Assembly: GCF_004803465.1 (NCBI RefSeq)
Contig: NZ_SRSF01000004.1
Location: 186,001 to 250,000 of the forward strand
DNA: 64,000 bases
DNA from: Neolewinella litorea
GTDB taxonomy: Bacteria > Bacteroidota > Bacteroidia > Chitinophagales > Saprospiraceae
Direction: 5' to 3'
Shown here: one piece after another, positions 1 to 8,578 of the stretch
Layout: each line of letters opens with the position of its first letter
How positions within the stretch are numbered: the first letter of the stretch is position 1
Program-made: the position numbers and the translations under genes
Notes under the pieces: generated by a model
Database searches by the model: none
What the model was told of the DNA's origin: nothing
The model's input: only the letters and a program-made list of their open reading frames with translations

Positions 1-1
1 C

Positions 2-661
2 TGTACCGAAGAAATCATCGAGGAGGCGGCGGCGCGCGGGTGCAATGTCGTGGTGGCCCATCACCCCATCGTGTTCCGCGGACTGAAGCGCCTCAACGGG
101 GCCAACTACGTGGAACGGACGGTCATCCAGGCCATCCGCCGCGGCATCGCGATCTACGCCATCCACACCAACCTGGACAACGTGCGCTTCCGTGGCGTCA
201 ATGAGCGTATCGCGCAGCGGCTCGGACTGCAAAGGCTCCGGCTTCTGCGGGCCAAGGACGAAACCGGGGAGGTGGGCTCCGGCATGGTGGGCGAACTGCC
301 CCAGCCCCTGTCCGAGGGCGACTTCCTGGCGTTACTTCACGAGCGGATGCACGCCACGGTCGTGCGCCACACGCCCCTGACCGGTAAAGAGGTCCGTACC
401 GTAGCCGTAGCGGGCGGGGCGGGGGGCTTCCTGCTGGCCGATGCGAAGGCGGCGGGTGCCCAGGCCTTCGTGACGGCCGACTACAAGTATCACGAGTTCT
501 TTGACGCTGAGGGGGATATCGTCATATGCGACATCGGGCACTACGAAAGCGAACAGTTTACAACTCAATTACTTGCGGAGTTGTTAACTAAAGAATTTAC
601 TACCTTTGCGGTCCTTTCCACGGAGCGGAACACCAATCCGGTGCGCTATTACGTAGGGTAA
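2..661 (+). CDS. Nif3-like dinuclear metal centre protein (5' end cut by window)
   Basis: This is the C-terminal part of a Nif3/YqfO (GTP cyclohydrolase I type 2-like) protein. The reading frame is open to the left edge of the window, so the true start lies outside; the first GTG at 50 is not convincing as a start because family sequence continues upstream of it. Visible family signatures are the metal-binding His pair in VAHHPIVF, the HTNLD motif, and GHYESE near the C-terminus, which supply ligands of the two-metal site. The family forms hexameric rings and its physiological substrate is unsettled. The gene is followed after 32 bp by the zinc-ribbon coiled-coil gene, a pairing that is common in Bacteroidota and suggests co-transcription. 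Confidence 0.9.
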   Translation, partial: CTEEIIEEAAARGCNVVVAHHPIVFRGLKRLNGANYVERTVIQAIRRGIAIYAIHTNLDNVRFRGVNERIAQRLGLQRLRLLRAKDETGEVGSGMVGELPQPLSEGDFLALLHERMHATVVRHTPLTGKEVRTVAVAGGAGGFLLADAKAAGAQAFVTADYKYHEFFDAEGDIVICDIGHYESEQFTTQLLAELLTKEFTTFAVLSTERNTNPVRYYVG

Positions 662-693
662 GGTACCCTCTAACATCTTTAAAGCTACACTGC

Positions 694-1458
694 ATGGCTG
701 CTGCTGCCCCCACCGAACTGACGGTCGAAGAAAAAATGCGCGAACTGTATCGCCTGCAACTCATTGACTCCCAGATCGACGAGATCGAGATCCTCAAAGG
801 AGAACTCCCCATGGAGGTGAGCGACCTGGAAGACGAGATCGCCGGACTGGAGACGCGCATCAGCCGTACCGAAGGTATCGTTGACGAGCTCCGCACCGAG
901 ATCAGCCGCCACGAGGCGAACATGAACGAGTCGGACATGCTCATCACCCGCTACGAGGAGCAGATGAACAACGTCAAGAACAACCGCGAGTACGAGGCCC
1001 TGATGAAGGAGACCGAAATGCAGCGGCTCGAGATCCAGCTCAGCCAGAAGAAAGCCAAGACCGCCAGCGAAGACCTGGAAGGTCGCGTAGCTACCCTGGA
1101 TGCCACCAAGGAACGGCGCGACGCCAAGCTCAAACTGCTCGAAGTGAAGCAGGAAGAGCTGAAGAGCATCATCGCCAAGACCGAAAAGGAAGAGAAGAAA
1201 CTGCGCCGCCTCTCCGACAAGCAGCGCAAGCTCATCGAAGACCGCCTGCTGCGTGCCTACGACAAGACCCGTGCCAACTTCCGCAACGGACTGGCCGTAG
1301 TGACCGTGGAGCGCAACGCCTGCGGCGGATGCTTCAACGCCATCCCGCCCCAGCAGCAACTCGAGATCAGCCAGCGCAAACGCCTTATGGCCTGCGAACA
1401 CTGCAGCCGCGTACTGGTCGACGGCAACATCCTTGAAGAAGAAGCTGTGGAATCTTAG
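694..1458 (+). CDS. Coiled-coil C4 zinc-ribbon protein (CT398/DUF164-like)
   Basis: A 254-residue protein. Residues about 10-200 are a long, highly charged helical region with coiled-coil character. The C-terminus is a zinc ribbon with CGGC at 210-213 and CEHC at 234-237, so all four zinc ligands are present. This architecture matches the CT398/HP0958-like family (DUF164), which has been linked to flagellar or secretion functions and RNA binding in other phyla; in non-flagellated Bacteroidota the role is unknown. It lies 32 bp after the Nif3-like gene and is followed by a strong intrinsic terminator, so the two genes probably form an operon that ends here. Confidence 0.85.
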   Translation: MAAAAPTELTVEEKMRELYRLQLIDSQIDEIEILKGELPMEVSDLEDEIAGLETRISRTEGIVDELRTEISRHEANMNESDMLITRYEEQMNNVKNNREYEALMKETEMQRLEIQLSQKKAKTASEDLEGRVATLDATKERRDAKLKLLEVKQEELKSIIAKTEKEEKKLRRLSDKQRKLIEDRLLRAYDKTRANFRNGLAVVTVERNACGGCFNAIPPQQQLEISQRKRLMACEHCSRVLVDGNILEEEAVES

Positions 1459-1492
1459 TAGTACCGCCACGGAATAGCACGGAAGTGCGATA

Positions 1493-1533
1493 GGGATCAC
1501 CCGGTTTGCTTGGCAGGCCGGGTGATCCCTTTT
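1493..1533 (+). terminator. Rho-independent terminator after the zinc-ribbon gene
   Basis: A perfect 12-bp stem (GGGATCACCCGG at 1493-1504 paired with 1518-1529) with a 13-base loop is followed by TTTT at 1530-1533. It begins 34 bases after the stop codon and should end the Nif3/zinc-ribbon transcript. Confidence 0.85.
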
Positions 1534-1550
1534 GGGATGAACGGTTCCGG

Positions 1551-1661
1551 TCACTGCAGCACATAGGCAAGCCGTTTGCCCACCTCTTCCGCGCCCCGGA
1601 CCTACTGCCCGTACTGTTCTTTGGTGAGGCAACCCTGGGCCAGGGCAAAGAATAGTCGTGA
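1551..1661 (-). pseudogene. Possible remnant of a four-helix-bundle (23S rRNA IVS-type) protein
   Basis: On the minus strand a short frame reads FFALAQGCLTKEQYGQ, then an in-frame TAG, then VRGAEEVGKRLAYVLQ and a stop at 1551-1553. The pattern, with two short helices around a GYL-x-EQY-like turn and an EEVGK segment near the end, resembles the C-terminus of four-helix-bundle proteins related to the 23S rRNA intervening-sequence protein. No convincing 5' part was found, so this would be a decayed fragment. The assignment rests on a short stretch and is tentative. The rest of the 1534-1955 gap shows only short recurring TACTATTG/CTACC-like words and no gene. Confidence 0.3.
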
Positions 1662-1955
1662 TAAAGGGCACGACAGCGACACAATATTCACTGATCCTGC
1701 AGCCGTGTGAGTGGCTAATGGTTCCAACACGCGGCTACCCTCCCTGGCTGAAGCACCGCAAACCCGGCAGCTAGCTCTTTTTTGTGAAATCGACGGTGTA
1801 ACCCCAACGGTACTGGGTGGGAAACGGTACCACGGTGGAACCAGATTGCCGTACTATTGTCCCGTTCAACTATTGCACTACCTTATTGAAGCACTGACCT
1901 ACTATTGTACTGAGATACTGCCAAACTACCGTTCTACAGTACTGCCGTACTAACC

Positions 1956-1963
1956 TACCTTTA
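1956..1963 (+). promoter_or_regulatory. TAnnTTTG-type -7 element (TACCTTTA)
   Basis: TACCTTTA lies four bases before the ATG at 1968. It matches the Bacteroidota housekeeping -7 consensus TAnnTTTG except at the last base. The spacing implies a nearly leaderless transcript, as also seen at era and two other genes here. Confidence 0.5.
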
Positions 1964-1967
1964 CCAC

Positions 1968-3302
1968 ATGTCCTCCAGAATCCTGATCATCGGTGCCGGC
2001 CGATCCTCCAGCGCGCTCATTAAATATGCCCTGAACAACAGCGAGGCACTGGGGTGGAACGTGACCGTAGCCGATGCCGACCCCGCCGCCGCCGCCGCCA
2101 AGGTGAACAACCACCCCCGCGGGACCACCGCCTGGCTCGACGTTACCAAAACCAACGACCGCCGGGAGCTGATCGGCCGGTCGGACATCGTAGTGTCGCT
2201 TTTGCCCGCCCATTTGCATATTGAGGTGGCCCAGGATTGTATCCGGCTCAAAAAGCACCTGGTAACCGCCAGCTACGTCAGTCAGGAACTGTACCGGCTG
2301 GGCGACGAAGCCCGCAATCGGGAACTGATCTTCATGGGTGAGATGGGCCTCGACCCCGGCATCGACCACATGTCGGCCATGCAGCGTATCAACGCCATCC
2401 GGGGCATGGGCGGCGAAGTGACGGCTTTCCGGTCGTTCACTGGCGGACTCATCTCCCCCGAAAGCAACGACAACCCCTGGGGCTACAAATTCACCTGGAA
2501 CCCCCGCAACGTGGTGTTGGCCGGACAAGGCACCGCGCAGTACCTCGAAGACGGGAAACTGAAGTACCTGCCCTACTACCGCCTATTCGGCAATACCTGG
2601 GACGTCGAAGTGCCCGGCATCGGCAAATTCGAAGCCTACGCTAACCGCGACAGCCTCCTCTATCGCGAGCAGTACGGGCTGCAAAACATTCCTACCATCC
2701 TGCGCGGCACCCTTCGCTATCCGGGTTACTGCGCGGCCTGGAATGCGCTGGTACGCATCGGCATGACCGACGGCGATTTCCCGATCCTCGACAGCGAGAA
2801 CATCACCTACCATGAACTCATGGAGGCCCTGGCACCCAGCGGCCCCGGTTCGGTAAAGGACCGCATCGCCAGCATGCTGAAACTCGAGCCCAAAGGGGAG
2901 GTCATGAAGCGCCTGACCTGGCTCGGCCTGTTCCGCAAGAAGCGCATCAAACTGAAGGACGCCACCCCGGCCCTCATCCTGGAAAACCTGCTCCTCGACA
3001 AGTGGAAACTACAGCCCGAGGACAAAGACCTCATCGTCATGCAGCACCAGATCGACTACCGGATCGACGGTAAGATCAAGCGTGACGTCTCCAACCTCGT
3101 GATGAAGGGCGAGAACGCACAGGATACGGCTATGGCTCGCCTGGTCGGACTTCCCCTGGGCATATTCGTACGACTGATGAGCCAGGGCAAGATCCACGCC
3201 ACCGGCGTACACATCCCGACCATGCGCGAAGTGTACGAGCCGGTGCTGGAGGAGATGAAGGACTACGGAATGGAATTTACCCACCATACGGTTGACCTCT
3301 AG
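1968..3302 (+). CDS. Saccharopine dehydrogenase family protein (saccharopine reductase-like)
   Basis: A 444-residue NAD(P)-dependent oxidoreductase. The N-terminal Rossmann fold begins with ILIIGAGRSSSALI (GxGxxS-type dinucleotide-binding loop), followed by DIVVSLLPAHLH and GEMGLDPGIDHM, which are hallmark segments of the saccharopine dehydrogenase family. The full length agrees with the LYS9-like saccharopine reductase branch found in many Bacteroidota, where it is thought to act in lysine metabolism. The ATG at 1968 is supported by a TACCTTTA element four bases upstream. The last 11 bases overlap the start of the membrane protein gene that follows. Confidence 0.85.
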   Translation: MSSRILIIGAGRSSSALIKYALNNSEALGWNVTVADADPAAAAAKVNNHPRGTTAWLDVTKTNDRRELIGRSDIVVSLLPAHLHIEVAQDCIRLKKHLVTASYVSQELYRLGDEARNRELIFMGEMGLDPGIDHMSAMQRINAIRGMGGEVTAFRSFTGGLISPESNDNPWGYKFTWNPRNVVLAGQGTAQYLEDGKLKYLPYYRLFGNTWDVEVPGIGKFEAYANRDSLLYREQYGLQNIPTILRGTLRYPGYCAAWNALVRIGMTDGDFPILDSENITYHELMEALAPSGPGSVKDRIASMLKLEPKGEVMKRLTWLGLFRKKRIKLKDATPALILENLLLDKWKLQPEDKDLIVMQHQIDYRIDGKIKRDVSNLVMKGENAQDTAMARLVGLPLGIFVRLMSQGKIHATGVHIPTMREVYEPVLEEMKDYGMEFTHHTVDL

Positions 3303-4602
3303 CACACTCGTCAGGGCCGGTCAGTTCAACCAGGCCGCCCGCCAGGGTGCCTACATCCTTATCGCCCTGCTCCTGCCCCGCCTGGGCGTACCGCGAAGCG
3401 TCATCGGGCAATGGGAGACCTTACTCTTCCTCGGATTCGTGCTCGGTTTCGGCTGGACCACCGGTCTGCTGCAGGGCTTCCTGGTACGCATGGGCGTCCT
3501 CGCCAACGGACGCGCGGCCCTTTTCGCCCGGTGGGCGGTCGGGACCACGGCACTTTTCTCGGCCGTGCTGTTGGTCTTGGCGGCAGTATTCCACGGTCCC
3601 CTGTTTCGCCTGTTGCAACTGGACGGTGCCCCGCTGGGCTGGCCGCTTTTCTTCCTGCTGCTGTTCAGCCGCTGGCCGGGCTACTGCTTCGAGCAGGCGC
3701 TGCTGCTCTCCGGTCGGGTAGGGTGGCTGACGTTCTATTCCGTGGCCAATGCCCTGGGCCTGCTCCTCTCCCTGCTGTTGCCGCTGTACCTGGGCCACGA
3801 AATGCTCTACGCCATGCGCTGGTTGGCGGGTTTCGCGGGTGCCAAGGCGCTGCTCCTGCTGCTATGGGTATTGGTACCTCCCCCTGCACCTGCGGCCGCG
3901 CCCTCTTCTTCCTACTCCTCCGAAATGACCGAGTGGCTCCGACAGAGTCGTCCGCTGGTAGCCTACGCTTCCGTGGCCGCCCTGGTGAGCGCGGTGGATC
4001 CCTGGATCGTGAACTACTGGTCGGGGGGCGACGAGGACGTATTCGCCGTGTTCCGATACGGCGTGCGGGAACTCCCCTTGCTGGCCGCCCTCATCAGCGG
4101 GATGACGGTGGTGGCTATACCGCTCATTGCCCGCGACGGAGCGGCCGGACTGGACCTGTTGCGCCGGCAGTCGCGCCAATTGTTCCACTACGTATTTGCC
4201 CTCAGTCTGGTCATGATGCTGACCGCACACTGGTGGTGGACGCTGATCTTTACCCCGGTCTTCGCCGAAAGTCTGCCCATCTTCCGCACCTACCTTCTGG
4301 TGGTGGGATGCCGCCTGGTATTTGCCATGACGGTGCTCACCGCCCTGAAAGAGACGAACCGCATCTACCTCTGGGGCCTGGCGGAATTGTTGGTGAACGT
4401 GGCACTCTCCCTGGCGCTGGCGCCCCGGTTCGGACTGCAGGGCATCATCTGGGCGACGGTGATCGCCAGCTACTTCCACGAGCTTTGTCTGGTACTCTAC
4501 CTGCGCTACCGCACGGGGACGCCTTGGCGGTCGTACGCCGATCTGCGGTGGTATGGGGTTTACCTGCTGGCCTTGTTCATGGCTTACTACTGGATGGTGT
4601 AG
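3292..4602 (+). CDS. Polytopic membrane protein, polysaccharide flippase-like
   Basis: A 436-residue, very hydrophobic protein with roughly 12 predicted membrane segments, interrupted by a Pro/Ala/Ser-rich linker near residue 200. The organisation resembles the oligosaccharide flippase/MATE-like (MOP) superfamily that moves lipid-linked sugars across the inner membrane. The start is a TTG at 3292 overlapping the upstream gene by 11 bases; no in-frame ATG is available before the first membrane helix, so translational coupling is likely. Its 3' end overlaps by 26 bp with the convergent methyltransferase gene, whose product may act on related envelope or quinone substrates, although nothing in the sequence proves a link. 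Confidence 0.7.
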   Translation: MTSSTLVRAGQFNQAARQGAYILIALLLPRLGVPRSVIGQWETLLFLGFVLGFGWTTGLLQGFLVRMGVLANGRAALFARWAVGTTALFSAVLLVLAAVFHGPLFRLLQLDGAPLGWPLFFLLLFSRWPGYCFEQALLLSGRVGWLTFYSVANALGLLLSLLLPLYLGHEMLYAMRWLAGFAGAKALLLLLWVLVPPPAPAAAPSSSYSSEMTEWLRQSRPLVAYASVAALVSAVDPWIVNYWSGGDEDVFAVFRYGVRELPLLAALISGMTVVAIPLIARDGAAGLDLLRRQSRQLFHYVFALSLVMMLTAHWWWTLIFTPVFAESLPIFRTYLLVVGCRLVFAMTVLTALKETNRIYLWGLAELLVNVALSLALAPRFGLQGIIWATVIASYFHELCLVLYLRYRTGTPWRSYADLRWYGVYLLALFMAYYWMV

Positions 4603-5440
4603 GGGGGGTAGAAGGCTGATGCTCCAATTTCTCGATAACGATGACCAGGCGGGCGGGTTTGTCCACGATCCAGTTGGCGAAGCGGTCGACGGTGCGCCAC
4701 AGTCGGTGCGGAAAATGGCGCAGCAACCGGTGGGTGCGCAGGTAGAGCAGGGCTTTATTGGAGAACTTTTCCATACGGAACCGGATGTCGGGCTGCGGAT
4801 CGAGGAGGGATATTACCCGGGCTTCGTTGAAGCTGTGCAGGTGGGCGTGCAGTGGGGTAGGGCGGTTGCAATGCACGCAGAGGGAATACTGGATGGTCTC
4901 GTTGTAGGGCGTCGAAAGGATTATGGTTCCGCCGGGTCTGACGACGCGAATGAGGTTCTCCAGATAGGGAGTCACCTCCGGTACGTGCTCGATGACTTCC
5001 GAAGAGATGATGGCATCGACGGAATTGTCCTGAAAGGGAAGGGCAAGAACGTCGCCGGTCACCGCGAAGTGGCTGGGAGCCGGATAGAGACGCAGGGCTT
5101 CGGTGGTGTTGCGGAGCGCGAGGTCGAAACTGATGACGGCGTCCTTTCGACCCAGCAGTTCGCGGGCAACCCAGGCGCTGCCACAACCGACGTCGAGAAC
5201 TACGCGGGCGGCGGCCGGCAGGTGCCGGAGGATGACCTCGTGCAGGCGCTGGTTTTCGTGACGGGTAGCGGGGTCGGGGGGCGCGGCGAAGTAGTCGAAT
5301 TCCTGCGCGTCCCGCTGATAATGTTCCACGTAATTGGCCGGCTTCTCGCTCCTTGGTAACAGATTGTAGACCCCTTCCGGCGTGCGGTAGGCTGCCGGGG
5401 GATCGGGCAGGGGGCGAAGTATCCGGATCAGGTCGAACAT
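4577..5440 (-). CDS. Class I SAM-dependent methyltransferase
   Basis: A 287-residue methyltransferase. Motif I is VLDVGCGSAWVA (SAM-binding glycine loop, near residue 87), followed by an acidic residue after VISFDLA, and later SSEVIEHVPE and VRPGGTIILSTPY, all typical of the Methyltransf_11 type. The C-terminal third is less conserved and ends in a low-complexity Pro/Ser/Thr tail. The substrate cannot be read from the sequence. The gene is convergent with the flippase-like gene and overlaps its 3' end by 26 bp. Confidence 0.8.
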   Translation of the reverse strand: MFDLIRILRPLPDPPAAYRTPEGVYNLLPRSEKPANYVEHYQRDAQEFDYFAAPPDPATRHENQRLHEVILRHLPAAARVVLDVGCGSAWVARELLGRKDAVISFDLALRNTTEALRLYPAPSHFAVTGDVLALPFQDNSVDAIISSEVIEHVPEVTPYLENLIRVVRPGGTIILSTPYNETIQYSLCVHCNRPTPLHAHLHSFNEARVISLLDPQPDIRFRMEKFSNKALLYLRTHRLLRHFPHRLWRTVDRFANWIVDKPARLVIVIEKLEHQPSTPPTPSSSKP

Positions 5441-5482
5441 GACCCAAAGCTACGGTCTGGACGACCGAAGCGGGAGACGCAT

Positions 5483-5974
5483 CTATCGCATTATCCGGTC
5501 GGCTACCCGTTCCAGGAAGGAGAGATTTCCGTCGTCGGGATCCGCCAGACGGGTGGCCCTGCCGTCGAGTCTTGCTTCGAGGGCGCGGATGAAGCCGGCT
5601 TCGTCCTCCAGGTCCGAGACGTTGACGGTAAGCTTCCCGCCATCGTGGAAAATGACCATTTGCCGGTAGCGGTGCGCTACCTGTCCCCGAAATTCTCCAA
5701 TCCGGTACCGCCGAATGCCCGAGAAGGGGACCCGTTGATTCGGACCGATACTGCGGCGCAGCGTGAGGGCACCGCCTTGCAAGACCAGACAATTGTTGAA
5801 TAAATAGCCAAAACGAACAATCAACAGTAGACAGGCAAAGCCGGGGAAAATTGCCAGGAAATCTCCCAAGCCCTCATCGCTATCCCAAACAATCCAGGAG
5901 AAGAGGGCGATGACGGCGAGTTCCAGCAGGATGGCCCGCAGCGCGGCATCGGGGCGATAGGTGAATTCCGACAT
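5483..5974 (-). CDS. Small membrane protein with PH-like C-terminal domain, unknown function
   Basis: The ATG at 5974 (MSEFTYRPD) gives 163 residues; an upstream in-frame ATG at 6043 is possible but adds a sequence unlike a signal. Two hydrophobic segments at about residues 14-30 and 37-56 form a hairpin, followed by a cytosolic-looking region with alternating strands (residues about 65-125) and a short helix. This layout resembles bacterial PH-like (bPH2 type) membrane proteins, but no specific family is recognised. It is 42 bp upstream of the methyltransferase on the same strand, so the two may be co-transcribed. Confidence 0.6.
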   Translation of the reverse strand: MSEFTYRPDAALRAILLELAVIALFSWIVWDSDEGLGDFLAIFPGFACLLLIVRFGYLFNNCLVLQGGALTLRRSIGPNQRVPFSGIRRYRIGEFRGQVAHRYRQMVIFHDGGKLTVNVSDLEDEAGFIRALEARLDGRATRLADPDDGNLSFLERVADRIMR

Positions 5975-6139
5975 ACGGTAATGATTGCCCTGAAAGTAAT
6001 CAGCTGCGGACACCGAGGCAAATCCTAAAAGACGAATAGGCAAACTATATAGTGCGCCGGGGAAGAAATTGTGCCTGGAGGCCTCCCACTCGGCGCATCA
6101 ATCGCAGCTCGACTTTTGCGAGGAGAGACGGAAATAGTA

Positions 6140-6465
6140 TATCACCCCACGAGCACAGCAAGCAGGAAGCAGCGGCAGCTAAATTGAACCTTGTACTTCA
6201 TAAATCGCAAATCACGCTAAATGCCCAGAAAGAAACGCTAACCAATATGCGAGATTAACTCCGAGGCACACCGGGATAGCGTGCTCGCGGGCGGGCTTAG
6301 GGCGTGAGTAGTTCCTGTAGCCCTGAGATCGCCGAATAATAACACCTCGGGCCTGGAGACCCTCCAACCAACTCGGCCTTGAACCTGCAGCACGAGCGCA
6401 GCGAGCAGAAAGCAGCGGCAGCTAATTTGTAAATTGAAAATGGCACTTTATAAATTGTAAATCAA
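6140..6465 (+). repeat. Intergenic repeat family, module A (two diverged copies)
   Basis: The 5975-6527 gap contains two copies of a module with consensus CGAGCGCAGCGAGCAGAAAG followed by CAGCGGCAGC(C/T)AAAT and an AT-rich tail of AAATCGCAAATC-like words: at about 6150-6230 (diverged) and 6392-6465. The same module recurs near 8.4, 10.5, 10.85, 11.2, 17.6, 17.95, 18.33 and 18.5 kb in both orientations, always between genes. No coding potential is seen. Confidence 0.75.
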
Positions 6466-6527
6466 CCACTCTCCTCATCCAAGCCAAAACGCCCCCGCAT
6501 AGCTCAAGCACCTCCCCCCGGATGAAG

Positions 6528-6534
6528 TATATTG
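6528..6534 (+). promoter_or_regulatory. TATATTG -7-like element
   Basis: TATATTG ends five bases before the ATG at 6540. It is a weaker match to TAnnTTTG, but its spacing is the same as at 1956, 18605 and 55426, and it supports 6540 rather than the in-frame ATG at 6522 as the start. Confidence 0.35.
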
Positions 6535-6539
6535 TCGGC

Positions 6540-8315
6540 ATGACGATTCCGGAAAAACTGACCGCCCTGCGCCAGCAACTGCTGGAGTATCAACTCGATG
6601 CCTACATCGTGCCGAGCACCGATCCACACCAGAGCGAATACCCCGCCCCGCGGTGGGCGTCGCGGGAATGGCTGAGCGGCTTCACGGGATCGGCCGGTAC
6701 CATGGTTGTAACCCTCCACGAGGCACGGCTTTGGACCGACAGCCGTTACTTTCTGCAAGCCGAGCAGGAACTGGCGGGTAGCGGCATCCAGCTCATGAAG
6801 TTGAAAACGCCCCACACCCCCGAGTACGCCGAATGGCTGACCGACCACCTGCTCAGCGGGCAAACCGTCGGGGTGGACGGACGGATCTTCAGCGCCCACG
6901 CAGCACAGCGGCTGGAGAAGAAACTTAAGAAAGCCGGACTGCACCTGCGCACCGATCACGACCTGATCGACTTCATCTGGAAGGACCGCCCCGACCTTCC
7001 CAACCGACCGGTGAGTGAGCACCTGGCCGACTTCAGCGGTGAACGCTGGGAAGACCGACTGGACCAGCTCCTGGCCTGGATGCAGGAGCAGGACCTGGAT
7101 TACTATCTCGTATCGGCCCTGGACGAGCTTGCCTGGCTGCTCAACCTGCGCGGGACGGATATCGACTTCAACCCCCTCATGGTCGGGTACTTTATTGCCG
7201 GTCGCCGCGGCGACCACGCCGTGTTTGCCGAGCAGACCGACGCCCTTTCCGGCTGGGCCGACAAACTGCCCGGTCTGCAGCGCCTGCCCTACCGCGAAGC
7301 GTCCCACTTCCTGCGCCGCTTGAACGCGGAGGACGCCGATATCGGGTTTGACCCCACCACCACTTCCGTCTTTCTGGCGCGGGCCGCCGGCGGTAAGGAT
7401 GCGGCCAATTTCCCGAGCCCTATACCCCGTTGGAAAGCCAAGAAAAACCCCACGGCCCTCGGCCACCTGCGCGAAGTGATGGCGCACGATGCCGTCGCGC
7501 TCCTGCGCCTGCGCCGCTGGTTGGACGGAGCCGTCGGCGAAGGGGTCACGGAATACGAGGTTGGTGAAAAACTGGCGGACTTTCGGGCCCAGTACGATAA
7601 TTACGTAAGTGAGAGCTTCAACCCAATAGTAGGCTACGGTGCCAACGGCGCCATCGTGCACTACCACGCTACGGCCGAAGATTCGGCTACCGTGAAGGCG
7701 GAGGGCATACTGCTGGTAGACAGCGGTGGCCAGTACCACAACGGCACTACTGACATAACCCGCACCTTCGCGGTGGGAACGCCTACCGAAGCGCAACGGC
7801 TGCACTTCACCCTGGTGCTGCAGGGGCACATCGACCTGGCCATGGCCCGTTTCCCGACGGGTACGAGTGGCGTACAACTCGACGTGCTGGCCCGACGGCC
7901 GCTGTGGCTGCACGAACTCAACTACGGTCATGGCACCGGACACGGGGTGGGCTTCTTCCTGAACGTTCATGAGGGTCCCGCGGGCATCAGTCCTAACCCC
8001 CTGTCGCCGACCGCCCAACACGCCCTGGAGCCGGGAATGGTACTCAGCAATGAGCCGGGTTATTACCGCGACGGCGAATACGGTATCCGAACCGAGAATC
8101 TGGTCGTCGTCACCGAATCGGACCGCGAAGGGTGGCTCTACTTCGAAACCATCACCCTCTTCCCGATCGACCGCCGCCTGATCGATACTTCACTGCTGAC
8201 GGTCGCCCAGTTGGGGTGGCTCAACGATTATCACCGCCTCGTTTGGGAAAAGGTATCGCCGCTATTGGACGGGGACGAACTCGAGTGGCTTCGCCGGGAG
8301 TGCGCCACCCTGTAG
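6540..8315 (+). CDS. Xaa-Pro aminopeptidase (aminopeptidase P, M24B)
   Basis: A 591-residue metallopeptidase that removes N-terminal residues before proline. Two creatinase-like N-terminal domains (starting MTIPEKLTALRQQL and including IVPSTDPHQSEY) precede the M24 pita-bread domain. All five metal ligands are readable: the Asp pair in VDSGGQYHNGTTDIT, His in GHGTGHGVG, Glu in LSNEPGYY and Glu in GIRTENLVVV. Length and layout match the long, three-domain aminopeptidase P. The start at 6540 agrees with homologue N-termini and the TATATTG element; an ATG at 6522 would add six residues. It is flanked on both sides by intergenic repeat modules. Confidence 0.92.
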   Translation: MTIPEKLTALRQQLLEYQLDAYIVPSTDPHQSEYPAPRWASREWLSGFTGSAGTMVVTLHEARLWTDSRYFLQAEQELAGSGIQLMKLKTPHTPEYAEWLTDHLLSGQTVGVDGRIFSAHAAQRLEKKLKKAGLHLRTDHDLIDFIWKDRPDLPNRPVSEHLADFSGERWEDRLDQLLAWMQEQDLDYYLVSALDELAWLLNLRGTDIDFNPLMVGYFIAGRRGDHAVFAEQTDALSGWADKLPGLQRLPYREASHFLRRLNAEDADIGFDPTTTSVFLARAAGGKDAANFPSPIPRWKAKKNPTALGHLREVMAHDAVALLRLRRWLDGAVGEGVTEYEVGEKLADFRAQYDNYVSESFNPIVGYGANGAIVHYHATAEDSATVKAEGILLVDSGGQYHNGTTDITRTFAVGTPTEAQRLHFTLVLQGHIDLAMARFPTGTSGVQLDVLARRPLWLHELNYGHGTGHGVGFFLNVHEGPAGISPNPLSPTAQHALEPGMVLSNEPGYYRDGEYGIRTENLVVVTESDREGWLYFETITLFPIDRRLIDTSLLTVAQLGWLNDYHRLVWEKVSPLLDGDELEWLRRECATL

Positions 8316-8399
8316 GGCGAATGCGGCGTAAGACATCAACTCCGCCACCGCGCAACACGAACCCGCTGCACACGGAGCCGCAAATCAATAATCCTAAAC

Positions 8400-8578
8400 G
8401 ACCCTTCGAGCGCAGCGAACTGAAAGCAGCGGCAGCCAAATGGTAAATTGAAAATCGCAGTTCCCCCAAGGCCCTGAAAGGGACACCCCCAACAAGCAAG
8501 GTCAATTCTGAGGGACCCGAGGGAATGGCCTTGCGGGTACAGGGCCGCTAATGGTACATTGCCCTAGGTCCACCGTAA
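8400..8578 (+). repeat. Intergenic repeat modules A and B
   Basis: Module A lies at about 8407-8455 and module B at about 8467-8550. Module B begins GGCCCTGAAAGGGAC and contains TCAATTCTGAGGGACCCGAG. The same order, A then B, is found in the 17.5-18.5 kb array. No gene is seen in the 8316-8578 gap. Confidence 0.7.

Noticed and set aside
685-1671. 328-residue minus-strand frame over the zinc-ribbon gene
   Set aside because: It is antisense to a well-supported coiled-coil protein and runs through the terminator hairpin; its Leu/Phe/His-rich product mirrors Glu/Lys codons.
3411-4619. 402-residue frame overlapping the flippase-like gene in another frame
   Set aside because: Its product is Arg/Pro/Gly-rich with no domain pattern, typical of a shifted frame of a GC-rich membrane-protein gene.
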